Assembly: GCF_900177625.1 (NCBI RefSeq)
Contig: NZ_FXAU01000001.1
Location: 1,170,644 to 1,234,643, forward strand
From: Sphingobacterium psychroaquaticum
GTDB taxonomy: Bacteria > Bacteroidota > Bacteroidia > Sphingobacteriales > Sphingobacteriaceae
Length of the DNA stretch: 64,000 nucleotides
Reading direction: 5' to 3'
Part shown: piece by piece, positions 37,419 through 45,750 of the stretch
Layout: each line of letters opens with the position of its first letter
Position numbering within the stretch: the stretch's first letter is position 1
Notes under the pieces: generated by a model
The model's database searches: none
What the model was told of the DNA's origin: nothing
The model's input: the letters and a program-made list of their open reading frames with translations, nothing else
Program-made: the position numbers and the translations under genes

Positions 37419-39520
37419 ATTATATCAATTTTTGGATGAGCAGAAACTAGGAAGTCGTCACAATGCGGGCAATATTCATGCTCCCCACTGAGGTAGCCAT
37501 GCACAGGACAAATACTGAAAACAGGTGTCACCGTAATATAGGGCAATTTGAAATTCGATATCACAGTCCTAACGAACGATAAGCAAGCTTCCGGTGTTCT
37601 AATCCGCTCACTCATATAAAGGTGCAATACCGTTCCTCCAGTATATTTACACTGCAATCTGTCCTGAAGCAGTAAAGCCTCAAAAGGATCGTCAGTATAA
37701 TCAACCGGAAGTTGAGAACTATTGGTGTAATAAATATTTTTTCCACTTCCGGCTTGTCGGATATCGCTGTAGCGCTTCCTATCTTCTTTGGCGAATCGAT
37801 ACGTTGTTCCTTCAGCAGGTGTTGCTTCCAGGTTATACAAATTCCCTGTTTCCTCTTGAAATTCACGTAGTCGCCCTCGAATGTGGTTTAAGACTTCTTC
37901 CGCAAACGATATGCCCCATTCCGTAGAAATATCTTCGTTATCGAAGGTATAATTACGGATCATCTCATTCATTCCATTAACCCCGATAGTCGAAAAATGA
38001 TTTCGAAAATGTGGCAAATAACGTTTCGTGTAAGGAAACAACCCACTATCATATCGTTCTTGTATAAAGACACGCTTCTTTTCCAAGGTTGATTTTGCAA
38101 TATACAACCAATGGTCAAGCCGTTGATAAAGTTCAGTTTCCTTCCCGCGATAAACATACCCCAAACGTGCCATATTGATGGTCACGACGCCAATACTACC
38201 CGTCATCTCGGCACTTCCAAAAAGACCATTACCGCGCTTAAGCAGTTCACGCAAGTCCAATTGCAACCGACAGCACATACTGCGTACCGCATTAGGCTTA
38301 TAAGCGTCTGGATTCTCGATCTTATTCCCTTGATCATCTTGTATGTATTGACTGCCTATAAAATTCTGGAAATAAGAGGAGCCTATCTTTGCCGTGTTTT
38401 CAAATAGTAGTTTTGCATTCTCGCTGTACCAATCAAAATCCTCCGTAATATTAACTGTTGGGATAGGGAAAGTAAAAGGTTGTCCTTGTGCATCCCCTTC
38501 AGTCATCACCGTATAATAGGCCTTATTTATCATATCCATTTCTTTTTGAAAATGACGATAACATAAATCTTCCAGCTTTTCTACACCACGCTTCTGTGCC
38601 TCTTCCATAACTTGCCCCGTTTTGTACTGTGCAAACAGATGCGCACCGCCTCGGGTAGGTATTTGATTGCGTAAATCTTCCGGAACATTCCAATCAAGTG
38701 TAATATTGGTAAATGGCGACTGTCCCCAGCGTGCCGGTACATTCAAATTATAAACAAAGCTACGTATGGCTTTCAATACTTCCTTATACGGTAACTGATC
38801 TTTGAATACGTAAGGAGCCAAATAGGTATCAAATGAGCTGAAAGCTTGTGCGCCTGCCCACTCACTTTGAAGTATACCCAGGAAATTTGCCATCTGTCCC
38901 AGGGCCTCCCTAAAATGTGCTGGTGGGCGGCTTTCTACGCGCCCTCGAACCCCGTTGAAGCCTTCATCTAATAGTACCCGCAAACTCCATCCTGCACAAT
39001 ACCCAGTCAAGCAATCCAAGTCGTGGATATGTATATCTGCATTCCGGTGAGCATATCCTTCTTCTTGACTGTACACCTTATCTAACCAATAGTTTGCGAT
39101 AATCTTGCCTGCGGTATTATTGACTAAGCCTGCATTTGAAAATGAAGTATTTGCATTCGCATGTATCCGCCAATCGATTTGATGAATGTATTCCTCAACC
39201 GTCTGTGTGCTGTCCACATAGGTCGTACCTTCCCCCAGTCCTTCCACATGTTCCCGTTGCATCTTTCTCGTATGTCGATACAACATAAATGATTTCATGC
39301 TTTCAAAATATCCATATTGATAAAAGCTGCGTTCAATTAAATTTTGGATATCTTCAACCGACCACGTATCAGCCGAATCTAAACAGGCAATGACGGAATC
39401 AAATACGCGATCATCTATCGGATGTGACGCACTTTGAAATCCCTTCGCTATAGCATCCTTAATTTTGTACAGTTGCAACGGCTCAAATCGTCCGTCTCGC
39501 TTAATAACAGTTTTTTTCAT
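37415..39520 (-). CDS. nrdD: anaerobic ribonucleoside-triphosphate reductase, catalytic part without glycyl-radical motif
   Basis: 701 residues. An N-terminal ATP-cone (about 1-90, KRDGRFEPLQLYKIKDAIAKGFQ) gives allosteric control. The ten-stranded barrel follows, then a C-terminal zinc site (CPVHGYLSGEHEYCPHC, about 671-687). It makes deoxyribonucleotides without oxygen. The ORF ends 14 residues after the zinc site, and no RVxGY radical motif is present; the motif lies in the next ORF. Transcription starts at a regulon promoter at 39561-39606. Confidence 0.93.
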   Translation of the reverse strand: MKKTVIKRDGRFEPLQLYKIKDAIAKGFQSASHPIDDRVFDSVIACLDSADTWSVEDIQNLIERSFYQYGYFESMKSFMLYRHTRKMQREHVEGLGEGTTYVDSTQTVEEYIHQIDWRIHANANTSFSNAGLVNNTAGKIIANYWLDKVYSQEEGYAHRNADIHIHDLDCLTGYCAGWSLRVLLDEGFNGVRGRVESRPPAHFREALGQMANFLGILQSEWAGAQAFSSFDTYLAPYVFKDQLPYKEVLKAIRSFVYNLNVPARWGQSPFTNITLDWNVPEDLRNQIPTRGGAHLFAQYKTGQVMEEAQKRGVEKLEDLCYRHFQKEMDMINKAYYTVMTEGDAQGQPFTFPIPTVNITEDFDWYSENAKLLFENTAKIGSSYFQNFIGSQYIQDDQGNKIENPDAYKPNAVRSMCCRLQLDLRELLKRGNGLFGSAEMTGSIGVVTINMARLGYVYRGKETELYQRLDHWLYIAKSTLEKKRVFIQERYDSGLFPYTKRYLPHFRNHFSTIGVNGMNEMIRNYTFDNEDISTEWGISFAEEVLNHIRGRLREFQEETGNLYNLEATPAEGTTYRFAKEDRKRYSDIRQAGSGKNIYYTNSSQLPVDYTDDPFEALLLQDRLQCKYTGGTVLHLYMSERIRTPEACLSFVRTVISNFKLPYITVTPVFSICPVHGYLSGEHEYCPHCDDFLVSAHPKIDII

Positions 39521-39560
39521 AGCACGAGTTGATAAGAAGATGTTTATCTGTGGGTTTAGA

Positions 39561-39634
39561 CAAAGCTAATTAGGAACTTTGCTGGATTTTATGACTGTAA
39601 ACATAAACGGAAATGATTTTAGCCATTACCTTTG
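39561..39634. promoter_or_regulatory. single regulon dyad serving two divergent promoters (nrdD and copper operon)
   Basis: The dyad TTATGACTGTAAACATAA (39589-39606) is centred at 39597.5. To the left, for nrdD, the minus-strand box TAGCTTTG is at 39561-39568. To the right, for the copper operon, TACCTTTG is at 39627-39634. Both boxes have their last G exactly 36.5 bp from the dyad centre. One bound regulator dimer could therefore activate both directions. Predicted transcripts begin near 39556 and 39639. Confidence 0.78.
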
Positions 39635-39687
39635 CTCTAGTCAAAGAGAAAAAAATACAACTGCACAAATGAAAATGATGTATTCTT

Positions 39688-40101
39688 ATGTATCTTTGCC
39701 GAACCGAACTTTTTTACGCAGAAAGAAACCCTGTTTTGAAACGATTTTTTACATATATTCTATTAGTCACCTTGACACTGCAGTCGTTTTACCGCAGCAT
39801 CATGACTGTTGAATATCAGTTGCATTTACCAGACTATCTGGCGAAGTGTATCAATAAAGATCGTCCGCAGTTACATTGTAACGGCCAGTGTGTGCTGATG
39901 AAGAAGATTAAAGAAAAGGAAAAGAAGGAAACGGAGAAAAACCTTATGGTGTACGAATATAGTGCGCTATATGTTCATGCGGCCTATATACTTTTCACCC
40001 CATCACTGGATATGACAGTATTGGACGCACCTTACTCTTCGTATGTAGTCAATTATTCTTTTGCGTACAACAACACGGTATTCCATCCTCCTCTCAGCTA
40101 G
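39688..40101 (+). CDS. small membrane-anchored Cys/His-rich protein of the copper operon
   Basis: 137 residues from the ATG at 39688. A TTG at 39736 (LKRFFTYILL) would give 121 residues with a more usual short basic N-terminus and may be the true start. One hydrophobic helix is followed by the motif KCINKDRPQLHCNGQCVLMKKIKEKEKK, whose Cys-His-Cys spacing and Met could bind copper. It is the first gene of the operon with the OprC-like receptor, MbnP-like and MbnH-like proteins, so a role in copper handling is inferred. No named family was recognised with confidence. Confidence 0.65.
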   Translation: MYLCRTELFYAERNPVLKRFFTYILLVTLTLQSFYRSIMTVEYQLHLPDYLAKCINKDRPQLHCNGQCVLMKKIKEKEKKETEKNLMVYEYSALYVHAAYILFTPSLDMTVLDAPYSSYVVNYSFAYNNTVFHPPLS

Positions 40102-40493
40102 TTTTCAGCTGTAGCGCTTAGGCGCTAAAGATTATACGTCGTTTAAAATAACCAGTCTCATCCTTGTTCCCTTGGAATAATAAATAGACATTTTTAAGCG
40201 CCATTAATCAAATTATTTCAACACATTTTTTACTGGAAAAGGAGTGTATTAAAAGTATGTTCGTGTTTATCGGATTGCAGTATTGGTGCTGCTTGTAAGA
40301 TTGACGCAGCATTCCTCGTCGTAATGATAAAGCGTACGATGGATTTGGGCGATCACAAGAGACGACTTCTACGGATAGCGTCTTATACCGAACGGAAAGC
40401 ACATGTACTATAAAACACCTCTTTAGGCGGACTGAAACTAAAGCTGCATGCAGGCACTACTGTTTCGCTACGTCCGTAAACTATCGCTTAAAG
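40102..40493. other. 392-bp gap within the copper operon
   Basis: A hairpin TAGCGC-TTAG-GCGCTA (40112-40127) follows the preceding stop but has no T-run. No Bacteroidota promoter box, no credible ORF and no RNA gene was recognised. Transcript read-through from the preceding promoter, or an undetected internal promoter, is needed to express the downstream genes. Confidence 0.4.
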
Positions 40494-41414
40494 ATGAAAA
40501 ACTTGATTTTATTCCTCGCGCTATTCGGTTTAGTTGCGCAGTCTTGTACAAAAGAAAAAACAGACTACGAGGTAGAAAAAGATAACGATATTATTGAAAA
40601 TGAAACCTTTAAAGAGGCTACAGTCATTAATAACGGGGCTTATACCATCCATATTGAATCGCTCCATGGTATGTTCTATAAAGGGTACAATGAAATTCGT
40701 TTAACGGTTAAAAAAGGGACAGTCGTACAACCTGTTTCATCCTTTACATTTTTACCCATCCGAACAGAAGCAAGCACCAAAACCAGCTCTTGTCCCCATC
40801 AATACGACATGACATATCAGGCACAGGGAAATTATTTCATCGGATACAGTGTATTTACCGAAGAAACTGATGCGACTGGAAGTTGGGACTTATACCTTTC
40901 GTTTACCGTAGATGGTCAACTTCATACATCCAAAAAGAGAATTACCGTCGAAAAACAATCAAATAGGAATCGTAGTATGACCACTTTTATAGGTAAAGAT
41001 GAGGTGCAATATTACATTGCCTTAATAGCACCACAAAGGCCAAAGGTTGGTGAAAACCCACTCGTTGCAGGAATATACAAATATAGCCCGTCCGTGAGTC
41101 CGACATCAGGAGAATTTCCAGATCCGGCGCAGTATAACTACAATCCTGTCGCAGATTACACCCTTCGTTTAGATCCGCGTATGCCAGAGCCATCCATGGG
41201 TAATCACTCTTCCCCAAATAACAAAGATTTGGTTCAAGGTAAAGATGGCCTATACTATGGTGTCGTCAACTACACCATGACCGGTAACTGGACATTAAAC
41301 TTCATACTTCAAAACCAGCACGGAAAAATTTTGAAAGGTACCGAAGTACCGACCGATTTTACCCCCGGCGTGGCAGGCAAGAAGAGTGATTTATACCTAG
41401 ATGTATTGTTCTAA
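40494..41414 (+). CDS. putative copper-binding lipoprotein of the copper operon
   Basis: 306 residues with a lipobox (FGLVAQSCTKE, Cys near 18). The mature part looks like two beta-sandwich domains. The second carries RMPEPSMGNHSSPNNKDL and GLYYGVVNYTMTGNW, a Met/His-rich pattern like FixH/YtkA-type copper-binding domains. An earlier segment (LHGMFYKGYNEIRLTVKKG, CPHQYDMTYQ) repeats the theme. It lies 5 bp before the receptor gene. It probably hands copper to or from the receptor; the metal is inferred. Confidence 0.66.
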   Translation: MKNLILFLALFGLVAQSCTKEKTDYEVEKDNDIIENETFKEATVINNGAYTIHIESLHGMFYKGYNEIRLTVKKGTVVQPVSSFTFLPIRTEASTKTSSCPHQYDMTYQAQGNYFIGYSVFTEETDATGSWDLYLSFTVDGQLHTSKKRITVEKQSNRNRSMTTFIGKDEVQYYIALIAPQRPKVGENPLVAGIYKYSPSVSPTSGEFPDPAQYNYNPVADYTLRLDPRMPEPSMGNHSSPNNKDLVQGKDGLYYGVVNYTMTGNWTLNFILQNQHGKILKGTEVPTDFTPGVAGKKSDLYLDVLF

Positions 41415-41419
41415 GAATT

Positions 41420-43411
41420 ATGAGAAATATAAGTGCTATTTGTACGATTTTACTGTATAGTATACAGATTAATGCGCAGGAAACATCCGTTAAGCAAGAT
41501 AGTAGCAGACGGATCCAAGAGGTAAAGATTACGGCTCAAGCAAAGAAAAAGATCGAAACTGAAATGAAAATGGCTGTTTCTGTCGATGAATTTTTAGCTT
41601 CTTCTGATCAGATCAGCTTCATCAAACGGGGGGCGTATGCGTGGGAGCCTTTGCTGAACAATATGAGTACAGAACGCTCTATATTGACGATCGATGGTAT
41701 GCACGTGTTTGGTGCCTGCACGGATAAAATGGACCCCGTCACCTCTTATGTTGAGAGCAATAATTTATCAACCATTGATATTACGTCCGGACAAGCGGGA
41801 AGCATGCATGGTGCTACGGTTGCTGGAAGTATCGATCTTAAAAGAAAAAGCACACCCTTTGGTCTAGAAAAAAGATGGAATGGCGCATATCAAACTGGTT
41901 TCGAGTTTAATAACAAACAATACTTCAATCTGGGTAATCTTTCTTACTCAGGCGAAAAGTTTGTGGCCGACGCCAGTGTAGCCTTCCGTCAGGCAGGAAA
42001 CTATTCGGATGGAAATAACAACGAGGTCAAACATTCGCAATACAATAAATTCAATGCTTCATTGGGTATAGCATATAAAACAGGTGCCCTATCATCTGTA
42101 CGATTGGATGCAATTTTTGATAAAGCGAAAGATGTCGGGTTTCCTGCGCTACCGATGGACCTCTGGCTTTCTCGCGCCCTTATTACCTCCGTGGCATACA
42201 AACAATTGTTTGAAGAAGGATTTGTTCGTGCCTGGGACACCAAACTTTATTACAATGCGGTGGAACATTATATGGATGATACAAAACGTCCAGAGAATTT
42301 AGTACATATGGATATGCCGGGATGGAGTACCACCTTTGGGTTACTTTCCAACGTAAACCTCAAAGGAAGCACGAGCTATCGGGGTGAAATTCAGCTGAAC
42401 GCCTACGACAACCTATCTATTGCTGAGATGACCATGTATCCACAAGATCGTGCCAATAAAACCATGTTCGCCTATACGTGGCCCTGGGTAAGGACACGCT
42501 TTTCCGGATTGTCCACAAAAAATAGTTGGGATCTATCAGAAATAAGCCGTATTCATTGGGGGGGGGGCCTCGGAATACATTATAACCAGGCTAAATATGG
42601 AGAATTCAATCGGATCTTTTACCCAAATGCATCTTCGCAGAAAACTAGGATATTACCCGGTATCCATGCTAGCTATGACATCAATATCGCGCAATTCGAC
42701 TTTTCTTTGGGCGCAGGGTATGGACACCGTGCACCCTCTGTATCAGAAGGATATGGCTATTACATATATAATAGCTTTGATAGGTATGATTACATTGGCA
42801 ATCCAGACCTCAAGAATGAGGTCTCCTACGAAACCCATGCTAGCGCAAGTTTTAAAACGCAAAGAATGCGAATACAGGCTCAGGTGAATTATTTTCATAT
42901 CCAAGATTATATCGTCGGTAAAATACTGAGCTTGGGGAGCCCCATGAATTACCAGTCAGTCGGTGTCAAAGGATATACTGCGTTAGACTATGCCAGAATA
43001 TTTAATATGACACTAAGTGGTAGCTACGACATCCTGCAACATCTACATTGGAAAGGAGGCCTTACGTATGCTACGGCAACTGATAACAACGACGGCAACT
43101 TACCCTTTATCCGGCCTTTAACGTATCAAACCTCGCTCCATTATATGTATAAAGACTGGAGTGTCCAAACCGCATTAAATGGAGACTTGGCGCAAACAAA
43201 CTATAGTCCTGAATATGGAGAAGACCGCACAGATGCATATAAATTATGGAATATCTCAACAGATTACGCGTTGACTTTCAAAAGCTACAAAGCTGTTTTA
43301 CAGGTCGGGGTAGAAAATGTATTCAATACCTATTATAGCACGTATGCAGATTGGGGTAATATTCCGCGAATGGGACGCAATTTCTTCACGTCCCTAAAAA
43401 TCATTTTTTAA
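41420..43411 (+). CDS. TonB-dependent receptor, OprC/NosA-like (probable copper)
   Basis: 663 residues with a signal peptide ending near NAQE. A plug domain includes TERSILTIDGMHVFGACTDKMDPVTSYVE (about 84-112), whose Met/His/Cys residues (Met94, His95, Cys100, Met104) resemble the copper-binding plug of OprC/NosA. The barrel ends at RMGRNFFTSLKIIF. NosA/OprC is the outer-membrane copper receptor tied to N2O reductase. The SusC carboxypeptidase-like domain and a SusD partner are both absent, so this is a classical receptor. Confidence 0.85.
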   Translation: MRNISAICTILLYSIQINAQETSVKQDSSRRIQEVKITAQAKKKIETEMKMAVSVDEFLASSDQISFIKRGAYAWEPLLNNMSTERSILTIDGMHVFGACTDKMDPVTSYVESNNLSTIDITSGQAGSMHGATVAGSIDLKRKSTPFGLEKRWNGAYQTGFEFNNKQYFNLGNLSYSGEKFVADASVAFRQAGNYSDGNNNEVKHSQYNKFNASLGIAYKTGALSSVRLDAIFDKAKDVGFPALPMDLWLSRALITSVAYKQLFEEGFVRAWDTKLYYNAVEHYMDDTKRPENLVHMDMPGWSTTFGLLSNVNLKGSTSYRGEIQLNAYDNLSIAEMTMYPQDRANKTMFAYTWPWVRTRFSGLSTKNSWDLSEISRIHWGGGLGIHYNQAKYGEFNRIFYPNASSQKTRILPGIHASYDINIAQFDFSLGAGYGHRAPSVSEGYGYYIYNSFDRYDYIGNPDLKNEVSYETHASASFKTQRMRIQAQVNYFHIQDYIVGKILSLGSPMNYQSVGVKGYTALDYARIFNMTLSGSYDILQHLHWKGGLTYATATDNNDGNLPFIRPLTYQTSLHYMYKDWSVQTALNGDLAQTNYSPEYGEDRTDAYKLWNISTDYALTFKSYKAVLQVGVENVFNTYYSTYADWGNIPRMGRNFFTSLKIIF

Positions 43412-43450
43412 AAACAACATAGATAAAATTAAATACCATACTTAAGAAAT

Positions 43451-44308
43451 ATGAAAACAACATTAAACTTTCTATTCCTATCCCTTGTTTCAGTAGGCCT
43501 CTTATCGTGTAGTAAAAACGACACCCCTGTTGCTAACAATGTAACCTTACATTTCAATAATACATTTAAAAATACGACAATCGTTCTCGGCGACGCATCG
43601 TCCGCAACAGCAACCCAAAATACTTCTGCAGAAGGACAAATACATCACTTTTCGGAATTGAAGTATGTAATCAGTAATATCCGTTTAGTGAAAGCTGCAG
43701 GTGGCGAAGTACCGTATCATATCAACGATCTAGACCATGGCGCGCGTGTCATCAATCAGGCGAAGCCACAAACATTGGATTACGTACTAACGAATATACC
43801 TGTAGGTGAATACAAGCAGATAAAATTTGGACTAGGGGTGAAAGCGGAACTAAATACTCTAGATCAGGTTCGATTTCCGAACTTCTATGCCGAGGCCGGA
43901 GCTAACGATACCAAGATGCATTGGGAATGGGGAACGGGATATCGCTTCACCAAGATAGAGGGGTTTTATGGTCCTGAGCACAATAAACTTTCTATTCATA
44001 CTGGAAGCACCCTTGAAGGTACGATCGATAAACCGGACACGTATAAACAAGGAGTCGATGCATACCGCGAAATTGCATTGAGCCTTCCTGCTGTTGCCAT
44101 AGTAGGCAAACAGTCGCCACGTGTTGTAATAGAGGTCGATTTCGATAAGTTACTCAGTGGTAAAACTAATACCATAAAATTAGGGACAGGAAATGCAATA
44201 CCTAGTGTACATACCGCTGCAAATATGGTCTTATTTGTGGACAATCTTGGTGGCAATGGCTCCAGTGATCTTTCTGGAATGTTTTCGGCAAGAAGTGTAG
44301 AAAATTAA
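43451..44308 (+). CDS. MbnP family copper-binding lipoprotein
   Basis: 285 residues with a lipobox (GLLSCSKN, Cys near 20). The pattern VTLHFNNTF, HHFSELKYVISNIRLV, LTNIPVGEYKQIKFGLGV and MHWEWGTGYRFTKIEGFYG is that of MbnP. In Methylosinus MbnP, a Trp oxidised to kynurenine by MbnH creates a copper site. Candidate Trp residues here are Trp158 and Trp160. It precedes the mbnH-like gene, with a hairpin between. Role: periplasmic or surface copper capture. Confidence 0.87.
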   Translation: MKTTLNFLFLSLVSVGLLSCSKNDTPVANNVTLHFNNTFKNTTIVLGDASSATATQNTSAEGQIHHFSELKYVISNIRLVKAAGGEVPYHINDLDHGARVINQAKPQTLDYVLTNIPVGEYKQIKFGLGVKAELNTLDQVRFPNFYAEAGANDTKMHWEWGTGYRFTKIEGFYGPEHNKLSIHTGSTLEGTIDKPDTYKQGVDAYREIALSLPAVAIVGKQSPRVVIEVDFDKLLSGKTNTIKLGTGNAIPSVHTAANMVLFVDNLGGNGSSDLSGMFSARSVEN

Positions 44309-44318
44309 GAATGCCTCC

Positions 44319-44349
44319 CCCTTACCTCGAACTTAATTTGAGGTAAGGG
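44319..44349 (+). terminator. intercistronic hairpin between mbnP-like and mbnH-like genes
   Basis: CCCTTACCTC (44319-44328) and GAGGTAAGGG (44340-44349) form a perfect 10-bp stem with an 11-nt loop. Only a weak following sequence (TTAAAACG) makes full termination unlikely. It could partly stop transcription or protect the upstream mRNA end, keeping the enzyme below the copper protein. Confidence 0.5.
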
Positions 44350-44371
44350 TTAAAACGAAACCGTGTATCTC

Positions 44372-45394
44372 ATGTTAAAATTAACGATCACCCTAGCATT
44401 CATTGTGCTGCTGACCTCCTGTAGCACGCAGGAAAATGAAAATCTTATCCCGTACGAAAATCCCGAAATCCAACTTGATATTCCCCCTGGTTTTCCGGCG
44501 TTAAATAGTGCCATAAATGATAATAGACCTACAAAATATGGCGTAGCGCTAGGCGAGAAATTGTTCCATGAAAAGAAATTCAGTGGTAACAATACCATCT
44601 CATGTGCGAGTTGTCACCATCAAGCACATGCATTTGCAGATAATAACAAGCAAGCTATTGGGATTTACGATCGTGTTGGGCTACGAAATACGCCGCCAAT
44701 CCAAAATCTGGCTTTTATAAAATCTTATAACTGGGATGGTAACAAGCTCACTTTAGAAAGCCAACCTCTAGTCCCCATAATTACCCACGAGGAAATGAAT
44801 TCATCTATCCTAGAGGTAATGACTAAACTAGATGCTGACGAATCCTATAGATTCCTCTTCCAGAAAGCATTTGGTGATATGCAAATAACACCCGATCGAA
44901 TCTATCGGAGTCTCGCGCAATATGAGTACACCTTAATCTCTGCCAACAGCAAATACGACCGCGTTATACAGCATCGAACGGCTACGTTTACCGAAAGCGA
45001 AAGACGTGGCTACACGGTATTTAACGCAAAATGCTCTACTTGCCACAGCACATCCCTCTTTACGGATCAAAGCTTCAGAAATGTAGGCTTCCCCATAAAC
45101 CCCAGCACGGAAGAAGCAGGTCGTGCACGGATCACGGGTAAAGCGGAAGACTTTATGCGCTTTCGGGTCCCATCACTCAGAAATGCAGAATTTACCGCAC
45201 CTTACGGTAGTTTTGGGCAATTTCCGACCTTACGGGCTGTATTGGATTATTTTGACAAAGGGGTCTTAGCGGCTGATAACCTGGATCCAATTTTAAAAGA
45301 TAATGGGAATAGAATTCCCCTTTCAGAACAAGAAAAAGACGATATAATCGCTTTCATTAAAACACTAAGCGACTCAACTTTTATCGGAAAGTAG
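44372..45394 (+). CDS. MbnH family di-haem enzyme (cytochrome c peroxidase-like)
   Basis: 340 residues from the ATG at 44372, which gives a lipoprotein signal (IVLLTSCST, Cys17). Two CxxCH haem motifs are at 78-82 (CASCH) and 221-225 (CSTCH). MauG/BthA/MbnH relatives use a bis-Fe(IV) state to oxidise Trp residues on partner proteins, and MbnH acts on MbnP. The neighbouring MbnP-like gene is the predicted substrate. An ordinary cytochrome c peroxidase is the main alternative. It converges on the MIP18-like gene, 26 bp away, with no obvious terminator. Confidence 0.87.
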   Translation: MLKLTITLAFIVLLTSCSTQENENLIPYENPEIQLDIPPGFPALNSAINDNRPTKYGVALGEKLFHEKKFSGNNTISCASCHHQAHAFADNNKQAIGIYDRVGLRNTPPIQNLAFIKSYNWDGNKLTLESQPLVPIITHEEMNSSILEVMTKLDADESYRFLFQKAFGDMQITPDRIYRSLAQYEYTLISANSKYDRVIQHRTATFTESERRGYTVFNAKCSTCHSTSLFTDQSFRNVGFPINPSTEEAGRARITGKAEDFMRFRVPSLRNAEFTAPYGSFGQFPTLRAVLDYFDKGVLAADNLDPILKDNGNRIPLSEQEKDDIIAFIKTLSDSTFIGK

Positions 45395-45420
45395 TTGACT
45401 ACAAAGGAATATAAGAATGC

Positions 45421-45750
45421 CTAATGAATACCGAGGGCCTCTTTACCTGCCTCGGTAATCATATCGAAGTTCCATTCTGGCTCCCAAACGATATCAATTT
45501 GTATCAGACAATCTGGAAAGGCATGCGACATGGCATGGTGGACGCCGCGCTGGATGGCATCACCTAAAGGACAATGTGGCGTGGAAAACGTCATCGTCAC
45601 AACAAAGATGGTGGATCTGGAGCAGTCCACATTATACACCAAGCCCAGGTCAATAATATTTACACCTAGTTCCGGATCTATGACCTGCATTAAGGCCAAC
45701 TGAGCCTTCATTTGTTCTTTAGCGTACGCTTTGTTTAGTTCTATTTTCAT
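45421..45750 (-). CDS. MIP18/SufT-like iron-sulfur assembly protein
   Basis: 109 residues. The DUF59/MIP18 signature is present: VIDPELGVNIIDLGLVYNV and TMTFSTPHCPLGDAI, with the conserved Cys (near 66) and a WEPEWNFDMITEAGKEALG tail. Such proteins help deliver iron-sulfur clusters. It overlaps the upstream gene by ATGA and ends the ric operon, which fits cluster repair after NO damage. Confidence 0.85.
   Translation of the reverse strand: MKIELNKAYAKEQMKAQLALMQVIDPELGVNIIDLGLVYNVDCSRSTIFVVTMTFSTPHCPLGDAIQRGVHHAMSHAFPDCLIQIDIVWEPEWNFDMITEAGKEALGIH

Noticed and set aside
39653..39698. Second -7 box TATCTTTG (39691-39698) before the copper operon
   Set aside because: No dyad is found at the matching position, and it overlaps the start codon region of the first gene.
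39579..39812. Plus-strand 77-residue ORF across the divergent promoter
   Set aside because: It begins upstream of the dyad and promoter box and overlaps the better-supported gene in another frame.
40208..40402. Minus-strand 64-residue ORF in the copper operon gap
   Set aside because: It lies opposite to the operon direction, with no recognisable domain, promoter or compositional support.
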